NCBI GenBank assembly: GCA_029820995.1
Contig: JALGUG010000005.1
Location: 1-41,250 of the forward strand
From: Candidatus Zipacnadia bacterium
Lineage (GTDB): Bacteria; Armatimonadota; Zipacnadia; JALGUG01
Length of the DNA stretch: 41,250 nt
Reading direction: 5' to 3'
Below the pieces are notes generated by a model, which worked only from the letters and a program-made list of their open reading frames with translations, was not told where the DNA came from and did no database searches. Both the position numbers and the translations under genes were made by a program. This document shows, piece by piece, positions 1 to 12,778 of this stretch; the first letter of the stretch is position 1, and each line of letters opens with the position of its first letter.

Positions 1-286
1 TCTAGCGCCCAGTACAGCCGAGCAAAGGTTGGTCTGCTACGTGACAGACAGTGAAGGGCAGGTCAACGCGCGCGGACAAGGAAGACGGCCGCAAATAGTC
101 AGTTGAATGATTGCCGCCGATATGTGGCTCCGTGAGGACTGATTTCCTTGGCTGCACGGGGGATCTGATGCGGACTTGCGCGGCCCAGCACCAGAGGTGG
201 TTTCATAGCCTGAGCGCCGCCGACAATCGCGCCTAAACGCGCTCCTGGCAAGAGCTGTGAAACAGCTTTCACCGGAGGAACGGACC
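1..286. other. Left-edge non-coding stretch and sulfatase leader
   Basis: I recognise no gene here. A short open frame runs in from the left edge and stops near base 54, too little to assign. Close to the sulfatase start there is a hairpin, AGCTGT (253-258), loop GAA, ACAGCT (262-267), extendable by one G-T and one A-T pair. It lies seven bases upstream of the SD sequence GGAGGA at 274-279. It could shape access to the ribosome binding site, but nothing proves that. I saw no convincing -35/-10 pair. Confidence 0.4.
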
Positions 287-1675
287 ATGGCTGCCGTCTC
301 CGACGATCGGCCTAACTTCCTGATATTCATGACTGAGCAACACCGCGGCGACTGCTTGAGCATCGAGGGCCACCCAGTGTTGCTGACGCCGAACATGGAC
401 GAGATTGCGGGCAAAGGCTGCCGGTTCACCCACGCCTATTCCACGTGCCCGGTGTGTGTCCCGGCGCGTCGGTCCTTTCTGTCCGGGCAGTTCCCGGCGA
501 CGCACCGCGTCTTCGGCAACGCCAACATCGAGTGGGAGGGTCCCACACTACCGGGAGAGCTCTCCAGGGCGGGTTACCACACCTGCTGGGTGGGGCGCAG
601 CCACCATCAAACGCCGCCTCGAAAGCGCTACGGGTTCGATCACATGGTCTTCAACGACCACCGTGAGCCCTTCGACGACTATAACGAGTGGCTGGCCCAG
701 CACCAGCCGCCAGGTGGCGGGGGATACTACGGCACGGGCGTCATGCACAACGACTGGACGGCTCGACCGTGGCATCTGGACGAGGCATTGCATCACACCA
801 ACTGGACGGTGAGCCTGGCACTGGACTTCCTACGAAAGCGCGATCCCTCTTGTCCGTTTCTGTTGTGTGTTTCGTTCGTCGCGTCGCATCCGCCGCTAAT
901 CCCACCCACGTGTTACTTCGACCGTTATCTGCGGACGGGCGTTCCGGATCCCGTCATCGGCGAATGGGCAGTTCCCCCGGAAAACGACGGCCTGGGCGGC
1001 GGCGTCAGCCCGCGCAAGGTGCATCTGAGCGGCGAAGCGCTCCTGTCCGCCCGGGCGGGCTATTATGGTCTGATCAACCACGTTGATGACCAGATCCATC
1101 GGTTGCTGAACAACGTCACCGGCGTGGATCGAATGACCGGCGGCAATACGGTCGTGATCTTCTGCTCCGACCATGGTGAGATGCTGGGCGACCACTACTG
1201 CTGGGCCAAGAGCTTGCCGTACGAAGGTGCGGCGCGGATTCCGCTCCTGATTCGCGGGCCCGAGCGGTTCGGCATCCGACCGGGAACCGTGAGCGACCAG
1301 CCGGTGGGACTGGAGGACATTGCGCCAACGGTTCTGGAGATGGCCGACCTAGACATCCCGGACACAGTCGAGGGGCGGAGTCTCCTGCCCTTGATGCGAG
1401 GCGAGGACGCTCCCTGGCGTCCGTGGATTCAGATCGAATGCGGCTCCGGCTTCCAGTGCCTGACGGATGGTCGGGAGAAGTACATCTGGTTCACCGCCGA
1501 CGGGCGTGAGCAGTTCTTTGACTTGAATGATGATCCGCGAGAATGCCATGATTTGGTCGGCGATCCAACTCGCGCTGAACGAATCAACTGGTGGCGCGCT
1601 CAGCTTATCGAACGCCTGAAAGACAGACCGGAGGGTTTCTCCGACGGCAAACGATTGCTCCCTACGAAGCGATAA
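287..1675 (+). CDS. Type I sulfatase (formylglycine-dependent)
   Basis: Predicted sulfatase of the alkaline-phosphatase superfamily, 462 residues, hydrolysing a sulfate ester. The signature is C57-V-P-A-R61 followed by RSFLSG, matching the CxPxR motif whose cysteine is converted to formylglycine. The N-terminal strand PNFLIFMTEQHR starts the metal-binding fold, and CSDHGEMLGDH (about residue 294 on) is the usual second metal-binding segment. The start is the ATG at 287, with GGAGGA (274-279) seven bases upstream; a GTG at 257 is in frame but has no SD. There is no obvious signal peptide, so the protein is either cytoplasmic or exported in an unusual way. The substrate cannot be read from sequence; heparinase-like and glycosidase genes in the window suggest a sulfated glycan. 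The FGE-like protein at 38117 lacks the catalytic cysteines and is an unlikely activator. Confidence 0.9.
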   Translation: MAAVSDDRPNFLIFMTEQHRGDCLSIEGHPVLLTPNMDEIAGKGCRFTHAYSTCPVCVPARRSFLSGQFPATHRVFGNANIEWEGPTLPGELSRAGYHTCWVGRSHHQTPPRKRYGFDHMVFNDHREPFDDYNEWLAQHQPPGGGGYYGTGVMHNDWTARPWHLDEALHHTNWTVSLALDFLRKRDPSCPFLLCVSFVASHPPLIPPTCYFDRYLRTGVPDPVIGEWAVPPENDGLGGGVSPRKVHLSGEALLSARAGYYGLINHVDDQIHRLLNNVTGVDRMTGGNTVVIFCSDHGEMLGDHYCWAKSLPYEGAARIPLLIRGPERFGIRPGTVSDQPVGLEDIAPTVLEMADLDIPDTVEGRSLLPLMRGEDAPWRPWIQIECGSGFQCLTDGREKYIWFTADGREQFFDLNDDPRECHDLVGDPTRAERINWWRAQLIERLKDRPEGFSDGKRLLPTKR

Positions 1676-1847
1676 CACGTGCCCGCTCACCGGGCGAAAG
1701 ACTGCCTTGCAGCCTCGGCGCACGGGTGGAGCGGGACGTAGCCGCCCGCGGGGAGTTCTGCGATGCGGCCGATGCTGCTCACGTGCGCGAGTTCCTTGAA
1801 TTCTTCCGGGCAAACAGGTAACCTAGTTAACCCTGTGGCGCCGCCTT

Positions 1848-1859
1848 TGTGACGTCACA
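1848..1859. promoter_or_regulatory. 12-bp perfect palindrome upstream of the activase gene
   Basis: TGTGACGTCACA is a perfect palindrome 45 bases before the start codon at 1905. Its half-site TGTGA resembles the half-site of CRP/FNR-family regulators, but those sites normally have six bases between half-sites and here there are two. A TTGACC at 1864-1869 could be a -35 box, but no good -10 follows. An operator role is inference. Confidence 0.3.
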
Positions 1860-1904
1860 TCGGTTGACCAGGATCTGAGTACTGCCAGATGAGGACGCTG
1901 AATC

Positions 1905-4900
1905 ATGGCTTCTGAACCTGTTTTTCTGGGGCTCGATGTTGGTTCCGTCAGCGTTAACGTCGCGGTCGTGGACGAACAGCGAAACATCCTCCACACTCAG
2001 TATCTTCGCCACAAGGGGCGGCCGCTTCACACGACCATCGCCGCCGTGGAGGAGGTTCTGAGGAGCTACGATCGCGAGCGTTTCGCCGGCCTCGGGGTCA
2101 CGGGTGCCGGCGGCCATGCTGTGGCCGAGTGCCTCGGGGGACGGAGATTGAACGAGGTCATCGCCCAGGCGACGGCCACCGGGCACCTGCATCCCGAGGT
2201 GCGCACCGTTGTGGAGATTGGGGGGGAGGATTCGAAGCTCATCTCGCTGCGCGAGGAGCAAGACGGCCTGGGCATCGCCGATTTCGCCATGAACACGATG
2301 TGCGCCGCGGGCACGGGCTCGTTTCTGGATCAGCAGGCAAGCCGGCTGGGGCTGACGATCGAAGAGTTCGGGGAATTGGCGCTCCAATCGAAAGCGCCGC
2401 CGCGCGTGGCCGGGCGGTGCTCGGTATTCGCCAAGAGCGACATGATCCACCTGCAGCAGAAGGCCACGCCGACGAGGGACATCGTGGCGGGCCTCTGTTT
2501 GGCACTGGTGCGGAACTTCAAGAGCACCGTAGGCTCGGCGGCCAGCTTCGATCCACCGGTATCCTTCCAGGGCGGCGTGGCGGCCAATCCCGCCATCGTC
2601 CATGCTCTGGAAAAGGTGCTCGAGCTTCAGCCGGGAGAGCTGGTCATCCCTGAGCACTTCAACTGCATGGGAGCCATCGGGGCGGCGTACAGCATCATGG
2701 ACGACTCACCCGGGCCTCCGAATTTCGAGGGCCTCGCTGACCTAGCTGCCCACGCTGCCCGAGGCCACCGACGGCACATCTTGGAGCCGCTCAGGCTGGA
2801 GAAGTCCCGGGTGCGGCAAGGCGAGATGCATGCACCTTCTCCGGGCAAGCGAGTTCCGGCTTATCTGGGCCTGGACGTCGGCTCGATCAGCACCAATCTG
2901 GTGGTGCTGGACGCGGAGCAGCGAGTGCTGGCCAAGCGCTACCTGATGACCGCCGGTCAGCCGATTGAGGCGGTGCGGACCGGGCTGCTGGAGATCGGCC
3001 GGGAAGTCGGCGATTTGGTGGAGATCCGCGGCGTGTGCACGACCGGCTCGGGGCGCTATCTGACCGGCGACTTCGTCGGCGCGGACGTGGTCAAGAACGA
3101 GATCACCGCCCAGGCCCGCGCCGCGGCGTTCATTGACCCCGAAGTCGATACCATCTTCGAGATCGGCGGGCAGGACTCCAAGTACATCTCGCTGGAGGAC
3201 GGCAATGTCGTGGACTTCGAGATGAACAAGGTCTGCGCCGCGGGCACGGGGTCGTTCCTGGAGGAGCAGGCGGAGAAGCTGGGCATCAGCATCAAGGGCG
3301 AGTTCGGCGAGTTGGCCCTGGCCGCCGAAGCGCCGATCAACCTGGGTGAGCGGTGCACCGTCTTTATGGAATCCGAGCTGCTGAAGCACCAGCAGGATGG
3401 CGCGGACCTCAAGGACTTGGTCTCCGGGCTCGCCTACTCGATCGTGTACAACTACCTAAACCGCGTGGTGGCCGGCAAGCGCGTGGGCGACCGAATCTTC
3501 TTTCAGGGCGGCACGGCTTTCAACCAGGCGGTGGTGGCCGCCTTCGAGCAAGTCACCGGCAAGCCGATCACGGTGCCGCCGCACCACGAGGTGACGGGCG
3601 CCATCGGGTGTGCGCTGATCGCCCAGGAGCACGACACCGGCGCGGGGAGCAAGTTCAAAGGGTTTGACCTCACCGAGCGGCGATATGAGATCCAGTCCTT
3701 CGAGTGCAAGGGCTGCCCCAATCACTGCGAGATCAACAAGGTGATCATCGAGGGCGAGAGGCCGCTGTTTTATGGCAGCCGCTGTGAGAAGTATGACGTG
3801 GACCGACATCGGGAGGCGGCGGCAGGAGTTCCCGACTTGTTCGCCGAGCGGGAGCAGTTCCTGCTCAACTCCTATTCCGCCCGGGACGAGCCTCCCGAGG
3901 GCGCCCCACGCATCGGCATGCCGCGCGCGCTGCTGTTCTTTGAGCTGTACCCCTTCTGGCAAGCTTTCTTCTCGGAGCTGGGCTGCGAGATTGTGCTGTC
4001 GGATCCCACGAACAAGGAGATCATTCACAGCGGGGCGGAGGCCTCCGTGGCCGAGACCTGCTTCCCGACCAAGGTGGCCCTCGGTCACGTCCTCAACCTG
4101 CTAGACAAGGGAACGGACTACATTTTCCTGCCCAGCGTCATCAACTTGCCGAAGATGGACCCCCACATGACGGACAGCTTTGTGTGTCCGTATATCCAGA
4201 GCCTGCCCTATGCGATCCGCTCGGCAATCGAGCTGGAGGAGGAGAAGCTGCTGAAGCCCGTGATCTACCTCAACTACGGCACCGACCATCGCACCAAGGC
4301 GCTGGCGGAGGTGGGTCGGAAGCTGGGCAAGACCCGCGGTGAGGTGCGTCGGGCGGTGGAAGCGGGCCAAGAGGCCTGGGACCGCTTTCTGCAGGCCCTG
4401 CGGCGTCGCGGCGAGGAGGTCCTGCAGGAGCTGGGCAGCGACGAGCGCGCGATTGTGGTCGTGAGCCGTTCGTACAATGGCTGCGATCCGGGCGCGAATC
4501 TCGAGATTCCGCGCAAGCTGCGCAACATGGGGGTGCTGGCGATCCCCATGGATTTCCTCCCGTTGGACGACAATCCCCTGACCGGCGATTGGACGAACAT
4601 GTATTGGCGCTACGGCCAGAAGATCATGGCTGCGGCCGAGATCGTGGCTCGCGACGACCGGCTGTTCCCGCTGTATCTGACCAACTTCGGCTGCGGTCCC
4701 GACTCGTTCATCACGAAGTTCTTCCGGGAGCGCCTGGGCGACAAGGCCTGCTTGATCATCGAGGTGGACGAACACAGCGCCGACGCCGGCATGATCACGC
4801 GCTGCGAGGCCTTCTTGGATAGCCTGGAGGCTACCGGGGGCAAGATCAACCGGCGCCCCCGGACCTTTGAACCGTTGTCCATCACGAATCACTCCAGCCG

Positions 4901-6098
4901 GACCGTACTCATTCCGAACATGAGCCCCCATGCCTTTGCTCTGGCCGCAGCCTTTCAATGCTCCGGAATGGACGCTCAGGTCATGGAGGAGCCCGATGAG
5001 GAGACTCTGTACTGGGGCCGCCAGTACACGTCGGGCAAGGAGTGCTTTCCCTGCATTGTGACCACCGGGGACATGGTGAAATACGCCAAACGGGAGGATT
5101 TCGATCGCGACAAGTACGCCTTCTTCATGGGCGGCTCCGGCGGCCCGTGTCGGTTCGGACAGTACAGCGCGCTGCAGCGCATGGTGCTCGATGAGCTGGG
5201 CTTTGAGGACGTTCCGCTCTACGCGCCCAATCAGGCGAGCAGCTTCTATGACGATCTGGGCATCGTCGGCCGCAAGTTTCTCCGGCAGGGCTGGCGCGGC
5301 ATCGTGGCGGCGGACATCCTGTACAAGGCGCTGCGGGAAACGAAGCCGTACGAGACCGTCCCCGGCAGTGCGCAGCAGGCCTTCGACGAGTCCCTGGAGG
5401 AGGTCTGCAACGTGATCCGAACGGATGGTGACCTGGTCGCCACTATGTGGGCGGCGCGTCGGCGGTTCGACCGCGTCGAGACCAACTACTCGGCCTCCAA
5501 GCCGGTGATCGGACTTGTGGGGGAGTTCTATATCCGGGCGAACCGCTTCAGTAACCAGAACCTGGTGCAGCAGATCGAGGACCTCGGAGGCGAGGTGTGG
5601 ATGGCTCCCGTCTTCGAGTGGTTCCTGTATCGGAACGTCCGCCGTGGAATGCGCAGCAAGCTGGACCGCGATTACGGGCTCTATGCCAAGAATTGGCTGC
5701 GGAACATCGTCCAACAACGCGACGAGCGGATGATCCTGGAACCCTTTGTGGACTTCCTGCGCAATGCGCACGAGCCGTCCAGTGTGGAGGTCCTGGCCAT
5801 GGCCGCTCCGTACGTGCACCGCTCCTTCGAGGGCGAGGCCATCATGACGATCGGCAAGGCCGTGGACTTCGTGCGCAAAAACCTCGCCGGTGTTGTGGCT
5901 GTGATGCCCTTCACTTGCATGCCCGGCACGATCTCCAACGCGATCCTCAAACGCGTGCGGGAAGTCGAGGATGATTTCCCCTTCCTGAACATGGTGTATG
6001 ACGGTAACGAGCAATCCACCGCGGCGACGCGTCTGGAGGCCTTCATGCACCAGGCCCGTGAGTACATGAAACGCAAGGGTCCGGTGACTGCGTGGTAG
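1905..6098 (+). CDS. Giant acyl-CoA dehydratase activase-related protein (two BadF/BcrA ATPase domains, DUF2229, HgdB-like region)
   Basis: A 1397-residue cytoplasmic protein of the 2-hydroxyacyl-CoA dehydratase activator family. Two ASKHA ATPase domains lie in tandem (about 5-265 and 318-575), each opening with GLDVGS. Each has the two cysteines that in activators such as HgdC hold a [4Fe-4S] cluster between subunits: C133 in MCAAGTGSF with C172 in GRCSVF, and C444 in VCAAGTGSF with C484 in ERCTVF. A CKGCPNHC segment at 601-608 may bind another cluster. DUF2229 follows (about 665-890, with IGMPRALLFFELYPFW), then regions like the dehydratase subunit HgdB, ending with FTCMPGTISNAIL near 1340. 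By family knowledge this is an ATP-driven one-electron reductase; the real substrate of these long versions is unknown. The start ATG has GAGG at 1891-1894. No separate dehydratase gene is nearby. Confidence 0.88.
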   Translation: MASEPVFLGLDVGSVSVNVAVVDEQRNILHTQYLRHKGRPLHTTIAAVEEVLRSYDRERFAGLGVTGAGGHAVAECLGGRRLNEVIAQATATGHLHPEVRTVVEIGGEDSKLISLREEQDGLGIADFAMNTMCAAGTGSFLDQQASRLGLTIEEFGELALQSKAPPRVAGRCSVFAKSDMIHLQQKATPTRDIVAGLCLALVRNFKSTVGSAASFDPPVSFQGGVAANPAIVHALEKVLELQPGELVIPEHFNCMGAIGAAYSIMDDSPGPPNFEGLADLAAHAARGHRRHILEPLRLEKSRVRQGEMHAPSPGKRVPAYLGLDVGSISTNLVVLDAEQRVLAKRYLMTAGQPIEAVRTGLLEIGREVGDLVEIRGVCTTGSGRYLTGDFVGADVVKNEITAQARAAAFIDPEVDTIFEIGGQDSKYISLEDGNVVDFEMNKVCAAGTGSFLEEQAEKLGISIKGEFGELALAAEAPINLGERCTVFMESELLKHQQDGADLKDLVSGLAYSIVYNYLNRVVAGKRVGDRIFFQGGTAFNQAVVAAFEQVTGKPITVPPHHEVTGAIGCALIAQEHDTGAGSKFKGFDLTERRYEIQSFECKGCPNHCEINKVIIEGERPLFYGSRCEKYDVDRHREAAAGVPDLFAEREQFLLNSYSARDEPPEGAPRIGMPRALLFFELYPFWQAFFSELGCEIVLSDPTNKEIIHSGAEASVAETCFPTKVALGHVLNLLDKGTDYIFLPSVINLPKMDPHMTDSFVCPYIQSLPYAIRSAIELEEEKLLKPVIYLNYGTDHRTKALAEVGRKLGKTRGEVRRAVEAGQEAWDRFLQALRRRGEEVLQELGSDERAIVVVSRSYNGCDPGANLEIPRKLRNMGVLAIPMDFLPLDDNPLTGDWTNMYWRYGQKIMAAAEIVARDDRLFPLYLTNFGCGPDSFITKFFRERLGDKACLIIEVDEHSADAGMITRCEAFLDSLEATGGKINRRPRTFEPLSITNHSSRTVLIPNMSPHAFALAAAFQCSGMDAQVMEEPDEETLYWGRQYTSGKECFPCIVTTGDMVKYAKREDFDRDKYAFFMGGSGGPCRFGQYSALQRMVLDELGFEDVPLYAPNQASSFYDDLGIVGRKFLRQGWRGIVAADILYKALRETKPYETVPGSAQQAFDESLEEVCNVIRTDGDLVATMWAARRRFDRVETNYSASKPVIGLVGEFYIRANRFSNQNLVQQIEDLGGEVWMAPVFEWFLYRNVRRGMRSKLDRDYGLYAKNWLRNIVQQRDERMILEPFVDFLRNAHEPSSVEVLAMAAPYVHRSFEGEAIMTIGKAVDFVRKNLAGVVAVMPFTCMPGTISNAILKRVREVEDDFPFLNMVYDGNEQSTAATRLEAFMHQAREYMKRKGPVTAW

Positions 6099-6225
6099 TC
6101 GGCCCTCCGTCGGGGGCTGTCGGCTACGCGGAGCATGTTGCAGAACTTGGTCGCGCAGGAAGAAGTGCTGCTCGGCGGGCACTTTTGGACACTCTGGGAC
6201 GTTGCAACACGAAAACAGTCGCCAC

Positions 6226-6254
6226 TTCACAGGCCTCAGGTTTCGTGGTATAAT
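6226..6254 (+). promoter_or_regulatory. Sigma-70-type promoter with extended -10, upstream of the foldase gene
   Basis: TTCACA at 6226-6231 matches the -35 consensus at five of six bases. After a 17-base spacer comes a perfect TATAAT at 6249-6254, preceded by TG one base upstream (6246-6247), the extended -10 element. The predicted start is near 6261, giving a leader of about 74 bases before GTG 6335. It probably drives the foldase-mazG-rqcP run and perhaps genes beyond. Confidence 0.75.
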
Positions 6255-6334
6255 GCGGTCGCCTTTATCCCCACCGTCCGTCATGTGGGTGGGGCGTTCG
6301 TTGCGTACCGCGAGCGCCGAAAGGAGTTCTAACC

Positions 6335-7357
6335 GTGCGCAGAGTCCTCTTGCTGGGCACCGGGATTGTTCTCGCGTGCCTGGTCGTGCTGCTCGCCGGT
6401 TGCGGAGATAAGCCGGTCGCCTTCGTGAACGGTGAGAAGATTACCCAGAAGGAATTGATGGATCAGCTTGAGACGCTGGGCGGCCACCAGGTTCTGCACG
6501 AGATGATCGTTCGGCGCCTGCTGGAGGACGAAGCCAAGAATCTCGGACTGGTGCCGACCGATCAAGAGATTGACGCCGCGATGGGCGATTGGCGCAAGCA
6601 GTTCCCCGATGAGGCCACCTTTATCGCGTACTTGGCCCGCCGCAACATGACCCCGGAGACCTTGCGCGAGCGCATTCGGTTTGAGATGCTGCAGCGCAAG
6701 CTGGCGGAGAAGGACGTCAAGTACACGGAGGACGATCTGCGCAAGTTCTTTCGGTCGCGCAAGGACCTGTACGACAAGCCGGAGCGCGTCTTGATTCAAG
6801 AGATCATGACCTTCAAGCAGGAGGAGGCCCAGAAGGTCTATGAGCTGGTGACCACCCCGGGCACGGATTTCGACGGCATTGCGCGGCAGTACAACATGAA
6901 CCCGGAGACGCAGGCGACGGCCGGAAAGCGCCCGTTGCTGGCCAAGAACCAGCTCTTCCCACTGGCCTTGCGCAAGCCGGCGTTCACGCTGAAGGTGGGC
7001 GCGGTTTCCAAGCCCATTCAGGCCAATGGCCACTGGTATGTGATTCGCGTGCTGGATCGGCTGCCGGCGGAAAAGGCGCAGTTTGACAAGCTGCGCAAGG
7101 ACGTGGAACGTGACTACAAGGCGCAGCATGCCAAGGACTTCAACGAAGTGTTGAACGCGATCAAGGCCAAGGCCCAGGTGCAGATCGTCTCGCCGAAGTA
7201 TGCCGACGTTGCCGAAGCGTTTCGGACCAGCCAGTTGCCCGAATGGGGGCAGCCGGGGCAGCCGTCGAAGGAGGCAGCGCCGGCGGGGAACAAGCCTGCG
7301 AAGCAGTCGGGAGGCGGCGCCAAGCGGCCTGCCCCCAAGGAGACGGGGGGACCTTAG
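6335..7357 (+). CDS. PrsA/SurA-like peptidyl-prolyl isomerase lipoprotein
   Basis: Predicted extracytoplasmic folding factor of 340 residues. It starts at GTG 6335 with AGGAG at 6322-6326. The N-terminus is a lipoprotein signal: a hydrophobic stretch ending LLAGC with the lipidated cysteine at 23. A SurA/PrsA N-terminal domain follows (GEKITQKEL, then helices to about 150), then a parvulin-type domain at about 150-245. The C-terminal 50 residues are a low-complexity Pro/Gly/Lys/Ala tail, probably disordered. MazG begins three bases after the stop codon, so the two are co-transcribed. A foldase gene near mazG is also seen in the mfd-to-divIC region of many Firmicutes. The family is clear; whether it acts as an isomerase or only as a chaperone is not. 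Confidence 0.88.
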   Translation: MRRVLLLGTGIVLACLVVLLAGCGDKPVAFVNGEKITQKELMDQLETLGGHQVLHEMIVRRLLEDEAKNLGLVPTDQEIDAAMGDWRKQFPDEATFIAYLARRNMTPETLRERIRFEMLQRKLAEKDVKYTEDDLRKFFRSRKDLYDKPERVLIQEIMTFKQEEAQKVYELVTTPGTDFDGIARQYNMNPETQATAGKRPLLAKNQLFPLALRKPAFTLKVGAVSKPIQANGHWYVIRVLDRLPAEKAQFDKLRKDVERDYKAQHAKDFNEVLNAIKAKAQVQIVSPKYADVAEAFRTSQLPEWGQPGQPSKEAAPAGNKPAKQSGGGAKRPAPKETGGP

Positions 7358-7360
7358 CTG

Positions 7361-8215
7361 GTGCCGCAAAACGAGGACTTGCACCCAGAGGTCGGGGACC
7401 CCGAGCAGATTCAGACCGACGAGATCCCCTCGCGAGCTACTGTCGAGTTTGGTCGCCTGGTGGAGATCATTGCTCGGCTGCGGGCGCCCGGCGGCTGTCC
7501 CTGGGATCGCGAGCAGACGCATGAGAGCCTGAAGAGATACCTGCTGGAAGAGGCGTACGAGGCTTTGGAGGCCATTGACGCCTCCGACCCGGACAAGCTT
7601 TGTGAGGAGCTGGGGGACGTTCTCATCCAGGTTGTTCTGCACGCCCAACTGGCGGCCGAGCAGCAGCAGTTTGACATCGAACAGATCGCCCGCCGCACCG
7701 CCCGGAAGTTGATCTGGCGACACCCCCACGTGTTCGGTCGAGTCAAGGTATCGGGTTCAGGCGAGGTGCTGGCGAACTGGGAACGGCTCAAGCGCCGCGA
7801 GCCGTCGGCCAGTTCGCGCACCTCGGTGCTGGACGGGATCCCTCGGGCTCTGCCGGCGCTCCAGCAGGCGGTCAAGATCCAGAAAAAGGTCGCCCGTGTA
7901 GGCTTCGACTGGTCCGATGCCCGGGGCCCGCTGGCGAAGGTCCGGGAGGAGTTGGGGGAGCTGGAGGAGGCGCAGGCGCAGGGCGAGCAAGAGGCAATCG
8001 AAGCCGAGCTCGGCGACCTGCTGTTTGCGCTGGCCAACCTGGCTCGGTTTCTCCAGGCGGACCCCGAAGATGCGCTGCGTCGGGCAAACGAACGGTTCGC
8101 CACGCGCTTTCGCGCCATGGAGCGGCTCTCGGCCGAGCGCGGACTGCAGTTGGCCGACCTGTCGCTGGCGCAGATGGACGAGCTGTGGGAGCAGGTCAAA
8201 GGCGAGGAGAGCTAG
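7361..8215 (+). CDS. mazG: Nucleoside triphosphate pyrophosphohydrolase MazG
   Basis: House-cleaning enzyme that hydrolyses (d)NTPs to NMP and pyrophosphate in the cytoplasm. The 284 residues carry two MazG domains. The N-terminal one has the family opening RLRAPGGCPWDREQTHESL and the metal-binding pattern EEAYE then ELGDVL. The C-terminal one repeats it as EELGELEEA then ELGDLLFAL. Between them is WRHPHVFG, also standard for MazG. The start is a GTG three bases after the foldase stop; a purine-rich GGAGACGGGGGG lies upstream. A 25-residue acidic leader precedes the conserved domain, so a later start is possible, but no better-placed start codon was seen. The S4 gene follows with a two-base gap. 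Confidence 0.95.
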   Translation: MPQNEDLHPEVGDPEQIQTDEIPSRATVEFGRLVEIIARLRAPGGCPWDREQTHESLKRYLLEEAYEALEAIDASDPDKLCEELGDVLIQVVLHAQLAAEQQQFDIEQIARRTARKLIWRHPHVFGRVKVSGSGEVLANWERLKRREPSASSRTSVLDGIPRALPALQQAVKIQKKVARVGFDWSDARGPLAKVREELGELEEAQAQGEQEAIEAELGDLLFALANLARFLQADPEDALRRANERFATRFRAMERLSAERGLQLADLSLAQMDELWEQVKGEES

Positions 8216-8217
8216 GG

Positions 8218-8490
8218 GTGCGCCTGGACAAGTACCTGGCGTTGTCGGGTCTGGTGCGCCGCCGCACCAAGGCCCAGGAGGCATGCGAACGCGGGTATGT
8301 GGAGGTGGACGGCCGTCCGGCGAGGCCGGGCCGGCAGGTCCGGTCCGGCCAGGAGATCACGCTCCGGCTGGGCCCAAAGGAGCTGCGGTACCGCATTGTC
8401 GCTCTGCCGGACCGGCCCGTGCCCCGCGCACGGCAACACGAAGTGGCGACGCTCTTGAGCAGTCGCGAGCCCGATCTCGAGTCTGATTGA
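8218..8490 (+). CDS. rqcP: S4-domain RNA-binding protein, RqcP/Hsp15-like
   Basis: A 90-residue protein of the RqcP (YabO)/Hsp15 family. Such proteins bind 23S rRNA and tRNA on obstructed large ribosomal subunits and, in Bacillus, support alanine tailing by RqcH. The S4 fold is clear: MRLDKYLALSGLVRRRTKA, then ACERGYVEVDGRPARPGRQV, then GQEITLRLG. The GTG start at 8218 places GAGGAG (8204-8209) eight bases upstream and the gene two bases after mazG. An upstream in-frame start inside mazG lacks this spacing. mazG-rqcP adjacency is conserved in Firmicutes, where divIC follows; here ppdK and eno intervene. No RqcH gene is in the window. Confidence 0.88.
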   Translation: MRLDKYLALSGLVRRRTKAQEACERGYVEVDGRPARPGRQVRSGQEITLRLGPKELRYRIVALPDRPVPRARQHEVATLLSSREPDLESD

Positions 8491-8581
8491 TCGGATGGGT
8501 CTCGCCGGCTGGGCTGCCGGCCCAGGCCGCGAGCCTGACTGAACTGACAGGTCTCACGCTCTTGGGTGGGACCCTTTTGAT

Positions 8582-8602
8582 GTCGGCCCGCCAGAGGCCG
8601 AC
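8582..8602 (+). promoter_or_regulatory. Stem-loop just before the ppdK ribosome binding site
   Basis: GTCGGCC (8582-8588) and GGCCGAC (8596-8602) form a perfect seven-base stem with a seven-base loop. The stem ends two bases before the SD GGGAGG (8605-8610) of ppdK. It could modulate translation or protect a processed 5' end. Another GCCGGC/GCCGGC pair lies at 8504-8521. No clear promoter was found in this 128-base gap. Confidence 0.4.
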
Positions 8603-8618
8603 GTGGGAGGATGAATTG

Positions 8619-12706
<4,088 letters not shown>

Positions 12707-12778
12707 TGTAACGTTAGATGTGTGGTAGGAGCAAGATTCGCAGCTAGACATTGCAGCAACGTTCGGAGGTGAACCCCC

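Noticed and set aside
4101-6284. Minus-strand open frame of 727 codons
   Set aside because: It lies antisense to the activase gene, whose domains are clear. High GC content at third positions makes long antisense frames common here; the translation is His/Arg/Val-rich with no recognisable motif.
6135-6332. Plus-strand open frame of 65 codons before the foldase gene
   Set aside because: It contains the promoter at 6226-6254, lacks an SD and shows no protein-like pattern.
8569-8580. GGGTGGGACCCTTTT as a terminator after rqcP
   Set aside because: The stem would be only four base pairs with a three-base loop, too weak to call.
12717-12740. GGTAGGAGC as a second REP-like element
   Set aside because: Only the GTAGGAGC flank matches; the following bases do not form the GCGGCT/AGCCGC palindrome.
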